The notes under the pieces were generated by a model. That model saw only the letters and a program-made list of their open reading frames with translations, ran no database searches and was not told the origin of the DNA. DNA of 6,449 nt from Chloroflexota bacterium (GTDB lineage Bacteria; Chloroflexota; Dehalococcoidia; JACQTR01), in the NCBI GenBank assembly GCA_016210705.1, contig JACQTR010000142.1:1-6449 (forward strand), read 5' to 3'. Position numbers and translations under genes: made by a program. Shown here piece after piece: positions 1 to 5,155 of this stretch (the stretch's first letter is position 1; each line of letters opens with the position of its first letter).

Positions 1-42
1 TGATGATAGGGCCGTTTCTTTTGACTGTCAAGATATTTCGCT

Positions 43-71
43 TTGCACATGTTACTACTTTGAAACATATT
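43..71 (+). promoter_or_regulatory. possible sigma70 promoter before the NnrS-like gene
   Basis: TTGCAC (43-48), a 17-bp spacer and CATATT (66-71) make a weak promoter match upstream of the gene starting at 132. An 11-bp palindrome, TTGACTGTCAA, lies at 21-31, just upstream of it, and could be a small operator. Both are weak calls. Positions 1-42 show no other recognisable feature. Confidence 0.3.
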
Positions 72-131
72 TACAATCTAAGCTGGCAGGAGTTATAGTT
101 CCACGAAAAGCGCATTCAGGAGAATCAAGCT

Positions 132-1232
132 ATGGTCGTGTCACCTCGTGCTCGGTTGTTCTTGCTAGCTCTAGGGGGGCTCGCTTTGATAACGGGGCTA
201 TGGGGTGGGCTGATACGCATTGGTTGGGATTTACCCACGCTTAGGCCTACCTTCTCTATAGCCCATGGGCCCTTAGTTGTCTCTGGCTTTCTAGGTACCG
301 TTATTGGTTTGGAACGGGCAGTGGCTTTACAGCGACCGTGGACTTATTTGCCCCCTCTATTTAGTGGGTTTGGTGCCATCGTCTTGTTGCTGAGTCCTTC
401 AGGGGAAGCAGGACCTGTATTAATGGTATTGAGCGGACTGGGTATGGTGGCGGTTTTTGTTGTTATTATGCGCATTCGACCCACTATTTTTGCTTTGATA
501 ATGGGATTGGGTGCGGTAGCATGGCTGGTGGGCAGTGCTCTATGGCTGATCGACCGTCCTTTATATAGGGTTGCCCCTTGGTGGGGCGGTTTCTTGGTGC
601 TGACTATAGCCGCTGAACGCCTGGAGCTAGGGACACTTCTAAGGCTTTCACGAGTAGCCCGAGGGGCTTTCATGGTTGCTGCTGGCGTATTCATTCTGGG
701 AATGGTAGGTTCCCTTGCCAACTTTGACTTTGGTATGCGTCTGCTAGGCGTAGGCATGGTCGGCTTAAGTTCATGGCTGGTTAATTATGATATGGCCCGG
801 CGAACTTTGAAACACCCCGGCTTACCTCACTTTATCGCTATCGCTCTTCTTTTGGGGTATTTTTGGCTGGGATTGAGCGGGATATTGGCCGGCCTGTTTG
901 GAGGCATTATAGTGGGGCCACGATACGACGCTATCCTTCATGCGTTATTTTTAGGCTTCGTGATATCCATGATTTTTGGCCATGCCCCGATCATTTTCCC
1001 CACGGTATTGAACAGGACGATGTCTTTTAACCTTAGCTTCTATGTTCCGCTAATCATCCTCCACCTATCTCTAGTTTTGCGGATGGCTGGAGACTTATTG
1101 GAGTCGGCCTCGGGGCGTCAATGGGGTGGGCTGCTCAATGTGCTTGCTATTATCTTATTTATGGTTAATACGATGCGGGTTATAAGACCTTCTGCCGAAG
1201 TTCAAAGGGGTGGTGGGGTGTCCAAACCGTGA
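132..1232 (+). CDS. NnrS-like polytopic membrane protein
   Basis: A 366-residue, very hydrophobic protein with about 12 predicted membrane helices spread from residue 8 to 350 and almost no soluble domain. Two segments resemble the NnrS superfamily (haem/copper membrane proteins tied to nitric-oxide stress) and its uncharacterised relatives: an early His-Gly-Pro motif followed by Leu-Glu-Arg-Ala (H45 to about A63), and a late His-Ala-Leu-x-x-Gly helix with two histidines (H270, H284). A second Glu-Arg pair sits at 162-163. Membrane-embedded histidines could bind metal or haem, but no ligand assignment is possible from sequence alone. The ATG start is supported by AGGAGA eight bases upstream. 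The gene stands alone on its strand and converges on the phosphoesterase gene 19 bp away. Membrane location is certain; the NnrS link is a distant family call and the function is unknown. Confidence 0.8.
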   Translation: MVVSPRARLFLLALGGLALITGLWGGLIRIGWDLPTLRPTFSIAHGPLVVSGFLGTVIGLERAVALQRPWTYLPPLFSGFGAIVLLLSPSGEAGPVLMVLSGLGMVAVFVVIMRIRPTIFALIMGLGAVAWLVGSALWLIDRPLYRVAPWWGGFLVLTIAAERLELGTLLRLSRVARGAFMVAAGVFILGMVGSLANFDFGMRLLGVGMVGLSSWLVNYDMARRTLKHPGLPHFIAIALLLGYFWLGLSGILAGLFGGIIVGPRYDAILHALFLGFVISMIFGHAPIIFPTVLNRTMSFNLSFYVPLIILHLSLVLRMAGDLLESASGRQWGGLLNVLAIILFMVNTMRVIRPSAEVQRGGGVSKP

Positions 1233-1243
1233 ACCGGGTTTGG
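1222..1243. terminator. weak inverted repeat between convergent genes
   Basis: CCAAACC (1222-1228) and GGTTTGG (1237-1243) form a 7-bp stem with an 8-nt loop, spanning the stop of the plus gene and lying just beyond the stop of the minus gene. A shared terminator would be expected here, but neither side has a clear U-tract, so this is only a tentative bidirectional terminator. Confidence 0.25.
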
Positions 1244-1251
1244 TGTGTACT

Positions 1252-1782
1252 TTACGACAGGGGCCAGGAGAGCTGCACTATCTCGCCGTGGCGTTCTTTG
1301 CCGTTTAGGTCCAGTATAGCCACCGTGCCGGGCTTGTGGGGGATGCCTAAAGGGATAGTAGCGCTACCAGGATTAATCAGCAACACGCCGTCGAGCTCTT
1401 TGACCTCGGGGATATGGGTATCTCCATGCACCACAATATCCACGCACCCACCAAATATCCGATTTATGCATTGTTCCAGAGATTGTCCATGATGTATCAA
1501 GAACTCGTATTCAAAGGCATGGACTAAGCCAATGCGTGCTTCGGCGATAGTTATGATCTGTGCTTTCTGGACGCGAGGGTCACTTTGCGGATCAAAGTAA
1601 TGGCTCCCAAAAGCCCCGCGAACGGGGGCTATTTGCTCCAAACGATCCAGCACTGAGACCTCGTAAATGTCACCAGCGTGAAGAATAAAATCAACCCCAT
1701 CGAAAGCAGTGATGATTTCGTCTCGAAGGAATGGTATATCGCGGGGAATGTGGGTATCAGAAATCAGCCCAACTCGTGTCAC
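1252..1782 (-). CDS. YfcE/MJ0936-type metallophosphoesterase with altered metal site
   Basis: A 176-residue protein, the usual length of the small calcineurin-like phosphodiesterases (YfcE, MJ0936). Family landmarks in order: Ser-Asp-Thr-His (D9, H11), His-Ala-Gly-Asp (D38), Val-His (H88), a C-terminal His-Gly-x-Thr-His-Ile-Pro-Glu block (119-126), and Asn-Pro-Gly-Ser (137-140). Two usual metal ligands are missing. The Gly-Asn of the central motif is Gly-Ala (R55-G56-A57), and the Gly-His-x-His motif reads Gly-Asp-Thr-His (D121, H123). Asp can coordinate metal, so activity is not excluded. The GTG start has GGGAGA seven bases upstream. It follows the SnoaL-like gene by 43 bp on the same strand, probably as one transcript. 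Fold assignment is confident; substrate unknown. Confidence 0.85.
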   Translation of the reverse strand: MTRVGLISDTHIPRDIPFLRDEIITAFDGVDFILHAGDIYEVSVLDRLEQIAPVRGAFGSHYFDPQSDPRVQKAQIITIAEARIGLVHAFEYEFLIHHGQSLEQCINRIFGGCVDIVVHGDTHIPEVKELDGVLLINPGSATIPLGIPHKPGTVAILDLNGKERHGEIVQLSWPLS

Positions 1783-1825
1783 TCAGCCATCTCCCGTTAC
1801 TACAAGGTGGGCATGCTTTAGTTCA

Positions 1826-2206
1826 TCAGTTCGGCATCGCCGATCTATGGAAATGCACGATTTGCCAGGCTGAGTCGCGTTTGGCGACGACAAACGTGAC
1901 ACGACCGTTAGCGCTGAAGGGCCTTCCATCTCTCACTCCTGTCACGGTATCCAAGCCCGTTACAACGACTACTGTGTCAGACAAGGCCATGGCGGAATAA
2001 TCGCCAACCTTCGCAGCTAGCGGCCTGTTAGGTGAGAGCGCCTGCTCAAAGTACGCACGAATCTCTTCTGGTTTGGTTACAATAGTCTTACTGCCAGTGC
2101 CTAAAAAAAGGGCATCTGGCGCGTAAAGCTTGACTATACCGTCGACATCGGACTCCGTGAACGCCTGGGTCCATTTCTCCACGACCTGCAGTGCTTCCTC
2201 GAGCAT
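1826..2206 (-). CDS. SnoaL/NTF2-like small protein, SgcJ/EcaC type
   Basis: A 126-residue single-domain protein of the cystatin-like alpha+beta barrel group (SnoaL-like, SgcJ/EcaC and CaMKII-association-domain relatives). An N-terminal helix holds Trp-x-x-Ala-Phe (12-16). It is followed by Leu-Tyr-Ala-Pro-Asp-Ala (27-32), Glu-Glu-Ile-Arg-x-Tyr-Phe (47-53), and a closing strand with Trp-Gln-Ile-Val-His-Phe-His-Arg-Ser (114-122), the family's typical C-terminal signature. Members are cytosolic and serve as small enzymes or binding proteins, so no reaction can be named. The start at 2206 was chosen over an in-frame ATG 25 codons upstream because AAAGGAGGGG lies immediately before it and an extended -10 promoter lies inside the longer version. 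It is the first gene of a probable two-gene unit with the metallophosphoesterase. Confidence 0.85.
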   Translation of the reverse strand: MLEEALQVVEKWTQAFTESDVDGIVKLYAPDALFLGTGSKTIVTKPEEIRAYFEQALSPNRPLAAKVGDYSAMALSDTVVVVTGLDTVTGVRDGRPFSANGRVTFVVAKRDSAWQIVHFHRSAMPN

Positions 2207-2224
2207 GTTCCCCTCCTTTGAGCG

Positions 2225-2233
2225 ATTGTACCA
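2225..2233 (-). promoter_or_regulatory. extended -10 promoter for the SnoaL/phosphoesterase unit
   Basis: Read on the minus strand, TGGTACAAT is an extended -10 element (TGn plus TACAAT). No good -35 is seen, as expected for this promoter class. Transcription would start about 12 nt before the ATG at 2206, leaving a very short leader made up almost entirely of the AAAGGAGGGG ribosome site. Its position inside the longer reading frame supports the shorter start. Confidence 0.5.
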
Positions 2234-2319
2234 TAATTTTGGGTTGCCCGCCTTGCGCTGAACGCAGAAAAAATGGGGCATTGGTCACTATGTGCTTTGG
2301 CAAGTTTAAGTAGTACCTG

Positions 2320-2348
2320 TTGAATATGAGAAACTTGTGGTTTATGAT
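2320..2348 (+). promoter_or_regulatory. sigma70 promoter of the DUF169 gene
   Basis: TTGAAT (2320-2325), a 17-bp spacer and TATGAT (2343-2348) match a sigma70 promoter with ideal spacing. The same two hexamers with the same spacing precede the disulfide oxidoreductase gene at 5864-5892, which strengthens both calls. The leader to the ATG at 2440 would be about 85 nt. Confidence 0.7.
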
Positions 2349-2371
2349 AAGGAAGACCTCCCGGCGTTGGT
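2320..2371 (+). repeat. promoter/leader block, copy A
   Basis: This 52-bp block aligns without gaps to 5864-5915 (39 of 52 identical by hand count). The -35, the -10 and a downstream GGCGTTGGT (2363-2371) are identical, while spacer and initial transcribed region differ. GGCGTTGGT falls at about +9 to +17 of the transcript, so it may be an operator or an RNA element. Both copies precede plus-strand genes. Confidence 0.65.
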
Positions 2372-2396
2372 AGTCTAATTTTTCCCTCATACTAGT

Positions 2397-2418
2397 GAAG
2401 TATAGATGAAGTATAGAT
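2397..2418 (+). repeat. two tandem copies of GAAGTATAGAT
   Basis: Two perfect adjacent copies of an 11-bp unit (2397-2407, 2408-2418) lie between the promoter and the ribosome site (GGAGG, 2428-2432) of the DUF169 gene. An 11-bp direct repeat puts both copies on one helix face, as in many response-regulator operators. The placement downstream of the promoter would suit a roadblock repressor. It may also be a chance local duplication. Confidence 0.6.
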
Positions 2419-2439
2419 TATGAAGGCGGAGGCATTGCT

Positions 2440-3291
2440 ATGGAGCAGAAGTGGGCAGACCTAGCCAGAAATTTAGAAACTTTCCTCCGATTAAGGACCT
2501 TTCCCTTAGCCTGGAGACGTCTGGAGAGGGAAGAGGATTTGGAAAAAATACGGAGGGTGCGCCGATATCAGCACCGGTACACCTGGTGCCAAGCGGTTAC
2601 CGTGGCGAGAACCGCTGGTTGGACAGTTGGAATTACCGCCAAAGACGAAAATGTGTGTCGTTTCAAAAATATTGCTGGTTTAGTCCCTCCTTCGGTGGAG
2701 GAACTTTCGGGCAGGGCTTTTGCTAGCTATTACCTGAAGACGTTGGAAGACGCTAAAAAGCAGGCGGAGGCTACCGTCAGGATTCCCCCTGATGGTTATG
2801 AGGCTATGGTCATCGCTCCTTTGGCCAGCGAGAAGTTCGATCCCGAAGTAGTGGTGGTCTACGGCAATGCTGCCCAGATGATGTTCCTTGGCTATGCTCT
2901 ACAATGGACAGATTACGAACGCCTCCAATTCTTTTTTGTAGGGGAGGGTGCTTGCGCTGATTCCTTTGCCCAGTGCTATATAAGTGGCAAGCCTGCTCTC
3001 GCCATACCTTGTTATGGAGAGAGGAGGCTAGGACATGTCCAGGATGACGAACTGGTCATGGCCGTCCCAGCCAATATGGGTGAAAAAGCCGTGGAAGGTT
3101 TGAGGGGTTTGGCGGCCGTGAACTTGAAATATCCCATACCCTTCTTTGGCACCGAAGCCGACGTGTCTGCTACTTTGGCCAGAGCCTACGGCCCTGGCGG
3201 TATTAGAGAACGGGGTCGGCAGCCTGGGGGAGTAGCTCCAAACACCATTCTATGTAAGGGAGAAGCTTCTGAGTGTGAAGAGATCTTGTAA
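2440..3291 (+). CDS. DUF169 family protein
   Basis: A 283-residue soluble protein of the DUF169 family, widespread in anaerobic bacteria and archaea and of unknown biochemical role. Recognisable segments are the N-terminal Leu-Arg-x-x-Pro-Leu-Ala region (18-24), Cys50, the Glu-Asn-x-Cys stretch with C73, the central Val-x-Val-Tyr-Gly-Asn-Ala-Ala-Gln-Met-Met block (138-148), Gly-Glu-Gly-Ala-Cys-Ala (168-173), and Ala-Ile-Pro-Cys-Tyr-Gly-Glu-Arg-Arg (188-196). The cysteines (50, 73, 172, 179, 191) might support redox or metal chemistry, but this is inference. There is no signal peptide or membrane segment. The ATG has GGAGG seven bases upstream. It is transcribed alone from the TTGAAT/TATGAT promoter and converges on the minus operon at 3369. 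The shared promoter with the disulfide oxidoreductase gene hints at a common regulon. Confidence 0.9.
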   Translation: MEQKWADLARNLETFLRLRTFPLAWRRLEREEDLEKIRRVRRYQHRYTWCQAVTVARTAGWTVGITAKDENVCRFKNIAGLVPPSVEELSGRAFASYYLKTLEDAKKQAEATVRIPPDGYEAMVIAPLASEKFDPEVVVVYGNAAQMMFLGYALQWTDYERLQFFFVGEGACADSFAQCYISGKPALAIPCYGERRLGHVQDDELVMAVPANMGEKAVEGLRGLAAVNLKYPIPFFGTEADVSATLARAYGPGGIRERGRQPGGVAPNTILCKGEASECEEIL

Positions 3292-3368
3292 GACTTAGTT
3301 TAGTTGGCCTTACACCTTTTCAGAGTTTGGAAGTGCCTCAAAAGTGATGTAGTAAAATCTTGCCTGTG

Positions 3369-3965
3369 CTATCCAGCGATTTCTTCACCGTGCATTGAGG
3401 GGATAGGCTGTCCCAACAAATGTCGTAACACAGTAAAGGCCTTCAAAAATGAAGGAGAGTCGGGATAGTTGTACTTGAGCGTCACCTTCTCTGTTTCGGT
3501 GCATTGAGGCAAAGCAATCTCGAATCGGCAAATGAGTATAGACTGGGTGATCTGTACCGAGGAAATAGCCCCAATAGGGTATTGCTTGACTTCGACATTT
3601 TGTTCGTTTCTCTTTGTAGCATGAAATAGGAGCGCATGCGTATCTGTTACCGCGAGGGCAGGGCCTGAACCGTGCGATCCGTCAACAGGTTGAGCCGCGG
3701 CGGCAGCCAACACCGCTTTAGGACCACCGGCTTTACGAATGAGTTCATTAAGATGCGGGTGAACGAACTCTCTCTCATCGCCTCTGACACTATCATGCCT
3801 TAGCTCCAAATCTCTGCTGTACAGCCGCCTAAGTGTTGTGCCTGAGGAAGGTGTGGCGAAACCATTCAACAGGTGTTGCGCCTCCTCCAATGGTTCTCGG
3901 TGCTCTTCTGGAAAGGCAATGCTATAGTGCTCTGTGCCTTCAGTGCCCTCGAAAAATAACTCCAA
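3369..3965 (-). CDS. hypothetical protein with PH-like C-terminal half
   Basis: A 198-residue protein with no clear name. The first half (1-95) is acidic and charged, then comes an Ala-rich run (85-91). Residues 102-186 look like a bacterial PH domain (YokE/bPH type): a strand Leu-Ala-Val-Thr-Asp-Thr-His-Ala-Leu-Leu-Phe (103-113), a Tyr-Pro-Ile-x-x-Ile-Ser-Ser-Val turn (129-137), alternating strands to about 166, and a closing helix (171-185). Such domains often serve as lipid- or protein-binding modules, so a membrane-adaptor role is possible but unproven. The start is a TTG one base after the stop of the preceding gene, with no better start available before an in-frame stop. It is therefore probably translated by coupling. 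It is last in the operon and ends with TAG. Confidence 0.65.
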   Translation of the reverse strand: MELFFEGTEGTEHYSIAFPEEHREPLEEAQHLLNGFATPSSGTTLRRLYSRDLELRHDSVRGDEREFVHPHLNELIRKAGGPKAVLAAAAAQPVDGSHGSGPALAVTDTHALLFHATKRNEQNVEVKQYPIGAISSVQITQSILICRFEIALPQCTETEKVTLKYNYPDSPSFLKAFTVLRHLLGQPIPSMHGEEIAG

Positions 3966-3966
3966 C

Positions 3967-4320
3967 TCACAAGCAGGGTTTTGGAGATTGAGGCGGGTTG
4001 AAGCCTTCCAAGGCTCCTAAAACCCGCACTTGCACTACGCAACCGGGAAAGGTGGGCACGGTGGTTAGAATGAGAGCGGGCAGGGGGCCGTCCAAAGTTA
4101 GCGTATTGACGACGACACCGCGTTCAATGCCTCGTGTTCCGGCGCTGGCCACGATTGCCGTAAGTCTGATTGCATCCCGCTTTTGGTCGTGTTGGTACAC
4201 ATTGTGGGTGCCGCTTGATTCTTCAATGACTACGTCTGTCAGGATTGGCTCCTCACGAGTTTCTGCCACATGCTGTAGGGCATGTGGCCTTGTTTTTTCT
4301 CGACTAGTCGCTTTTTTCAT
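3967..4320 (-). CDS. truncated inorganic-pyrophosphatase-fold protein, active site lost
   Basis: A 117-residue protein whose residues 30-105 align along their length with the N-terminal half of family I inorganic pyrophosphatase (PPase): Val-Val-Ile-Glu (30-33), Asn-x-Tyr (40-42), Asn-Thr-Leu (72-74), Asp-Gly (77-78), and Leu-Thr-Thr-x-Pro-Thr-Phe-Pro-Gly-Cys-Val-Val (85-96). By E. coli numbering, catalytic Lys29, Glu31, Arg43, Tyr51 and Tyr55 correspond to V41, Q43, A55, R63 and R67. Asp65 survives as D77, Asp67 is deleted and Asp70 is P81. The C-terminal half with the other metal Asp and Lys/Tyr residues is absent. It cannot be a normal PPase. A clean reading frame and retained core motifs allow a non-catalytic beta-barrel role, but a pseudogene is equally possible. 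The ATG lies 6 bp after the upstream stop without a Shine-Dalgarno site. A CTG at codon 27 has GAGGAG upstream and is an alternative start. Confidence 0.65.
   Translation of the reverse strand: MKKATSREKTRPHALQHVAETREEPILTDVVIEESSGTHNVYQHDQKRDAIRLTAIVASAGTRGIERGVVVNTLTLDGPLPALILTTVPTFPGCVVQVRVLGALEGFNPPQSPKPCL
4265..4298 (+). terminator. plus-strand intrinsic terminator inside the PPase-like gene
   Basis: GCCACATGC (4265-4273) and GCATGTGGC (4280-4288) form a perfect 9-bp stem with a 6-nt loop, followed by TTG and six T. It reads as a textbook rho-independent terminator for plus-strand, that is antisense, transcription. It lies within codons 8-19 of the minus-strand PPase-like gene, a region with no PPase similarity. 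On the minus strand no U-tract follows. It may limit antisense readthrough into the operon. Confidence 0.5.
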
Positions 4321-4326
4321 TAGTAC

Positions 4327-4773
4327 TTAGATAACCGCCATGTATTTGAGTATTTTCACAGCGTAGTGGGTGTACTCTAAAGTTGCAATCCCTATGTTAC
4401 GCGAGCGGGCGAAGCCACCGCTAGGATGCTGGCAGTCCAACACAAAGCGTTCAGCCCTTTCTTTTTGGTGCACAGACATATCTAGAGCCTTTAACCCGCC
4501 CATGAGCCAGAAGAGATGCTCCAAATATTGTATATCCCAGTCCTGTTCCCGCGCACTTAGGTATGTGGCTACCCGGCCAAGGTGGGGTGATTGGTAACCT
4601 ATGAGATTGAGTGTTTTTATTGCGTAGTAGGTTGAGGCAAGAGTAGAGTGGCCTTGCCCACCAAAGCCACCGTCAAAGTTCTGGAAACGAAGAACGAACT
4701 GGTTTATTCCGTGGCGATTGACCTCAAAGTTAAGTTTAACTAGGGTGGCTTTGGCGAAATACGTACTTTCCAA
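4327..4773 (-). CDS. prenyltransferase/squalene-cyclase repeat protein, C-terminal part after amber codon
   Basis: 148 residues from a TTG, carrying the second part of an alpha/alpha-toroid repeat protein (prenyltransferase/squalene oxidase repeat, PFTB-like). Repeats are visible as Gln-Asn-Phe-Asp-Gly-Gly-Phe-Gly-Gly (31-39) and Cys-Gln-His-Pro-Ser-Gly-Gly-Phe-Ala (114-122), each followed by a helix with Tyr-Tyr-Ala or His-Tyr-Ala (49-51, 136-138). The reading frame continues upstream without shift to a TAG at 4804-4806 and on into the N-terminal part, so both parts are one former or recoded gene of 274 residues. The TTG has no Shine-Dalgarno site and starts inside a repeat, so independent translation seems unlikely. 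Zinc-binding Asp-x-Cys of protein prenyltransferases is not evident, so catalytic function is uncertain. The downstream PPase-like gene follows by 6 bp. Confidence 0.65.
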   Translation of the reverse strand: MESTYFAKATLVKLNFEVNRHGINQFVLRFQNFDGGFGGQGHSTLASTYYAIKTLNLIGYQSPHLGRVATYLSAREQDWDIQYLEHLFWLMGGLKALDMSVHQKERAERFVLDCQHPSGGFARSRNIGIATLEYTHYAVKILKYMAVI

Positions 4774-4803
4774 CTCGGAAGGGATTTCAACATCTAGTCG
4801 CTG

Positions 4804-4806
4804 CTA
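4804..4806 (-). other. in-frame amber codon interrupting the repeat protein
   Basis: A TAG follows Gly-Gly-Phe-Gly-Ser, and the same frame continues with Gln-Arg-Leu-Asp-Val and then Glu-Ser-Thr-Tyr, which is repeat-like. It falls in the loop after a GGF motif, where many residues would be tolerated. One base change would restore CAG, TCG, TGG or TAT. The causes could be a recent nonsense mutation, a sequencing error or readthrough. The gene at 3369 also ends in TAG, which argues against genome-wide reassignment. Confidence 0.7.
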
Positions 4807-5151
4807 AGAGCCAAAGCCGCCTTCAGGGTTCTCAAATGCGTCCAATGGGGCAATCCAAGAGCGTAAGGTTGTGGTAGGTAGATCTATAGCAAGGCCTGCC
4901 ATAGTGAGGTAAAAAATCGTTCTTGGGTCGTGTCCCAAACCATTTGCCGCCGCCCTTTCAAGCCAAAGGCGCGCATTTTGCCAGTGAGCGGGCTTTCTTC
5001 CCAAAAGGCGAAGGGCCTCTATCGCGTGGTATGTGTCGGCTGCGCCGGCAGGTGGTACGCGGGCAAAGAAAAATCCGCCGTCGGCCGTCTGGCACCGCTC
5101 GATGTAATCTATAATTCGCTCTACGTCAACAATGGCTATTTGGGTTGCCAT
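4804..5151 (-). CDS. prenyltransferase/squalene-cyclase repeat protein, N-terminal part
   Basis: 115 residues ending at the amber codon. Two repeats are visible: Cys-Gln-Thr-Ala-Asp-Gly-Gly-Phe-Phe-Phe-Ala-Arg (20-31) followed by Ala-Asp-Thr-Tyr-His-Ala-Ile (38-44), and Asn-Pro-Glu-Gly-Gly-Phe-Gly-Ser (108-115) at the very end. This pattern is typical of soluble bacterial proteins related to geranylgeranyltransferase beta subunits and squalene/terpene cyclases, usually near 270-300 residues; with the downstream part this locus would give 274. The ATG is preceded by AAGAGGTGAGGA, which overlaps the stop of the coiled-coil gene 4 bp upstream, so translation is coupled. If the stop is obeyed, the product lacks more than half of its toroid and is unlikely to fold as the family does. 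Confidence 0.75.
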   Translation of the reverse strand: MATQIAIVDVERIIDYIERCQTADGGFFFARVPPAGAADTYHAIEALRLLGRKPAHWQNARLWLERAAANGLGHDPRTIFYLTMAGLAIDLPTTTLRSWIAPLDAFENPEGGFGS

Positions 5152-5155
5152 ATCC

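Noticed and set aside
344..757. Long open frame on the minus strand opposite the NnrS-like gene
   Set aside because: It is rich in Ser, Pro, Arg and Thr with no domain-like pattern and lies fully opposite a convincing membrane protein gene, so it is an antisense shadow.
2207..2281. N-terminal extension of the SnoaL-like protein from an earlier ATG
   Set aside because: The extension contains the extended -10 promoter and the Shine-Dalgarno site, and its residues do not resemble the family.
3287..3319. Hairpin TGTAAG/CTTACA with a short T-run after the DUF169 gene
   Set aside because: The stem is only 6 AT-rich pairs with a 16-nt loop and the T-run is short, so it is too weak to call a terminator.
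3369..3371. Genome-wide reassignment of TAG to a sense codon as explanation of the split repeat protein
   Set aside because: The last gene of the operon ends in TAG after a plausible C-terminus. One site cannot exclude reassignment, but nothing else supports it.
3963..3969. Frameshift fusing the PPase-like and PH-like proteins into one product
   Set aside because: The one-base stop/TTG spacing is typical of translational coupling, no slippery heptamer was seen, and the two parts have no known fused homolog that I can recall.
3998..4330. Open frame on the plus strand opposite the PPase-like gene
   Set aside because: The minus-strand product has clear PPase motifs; the plus-strand translation is basic and low in pattern. 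Only the terminator in that direction was kept.
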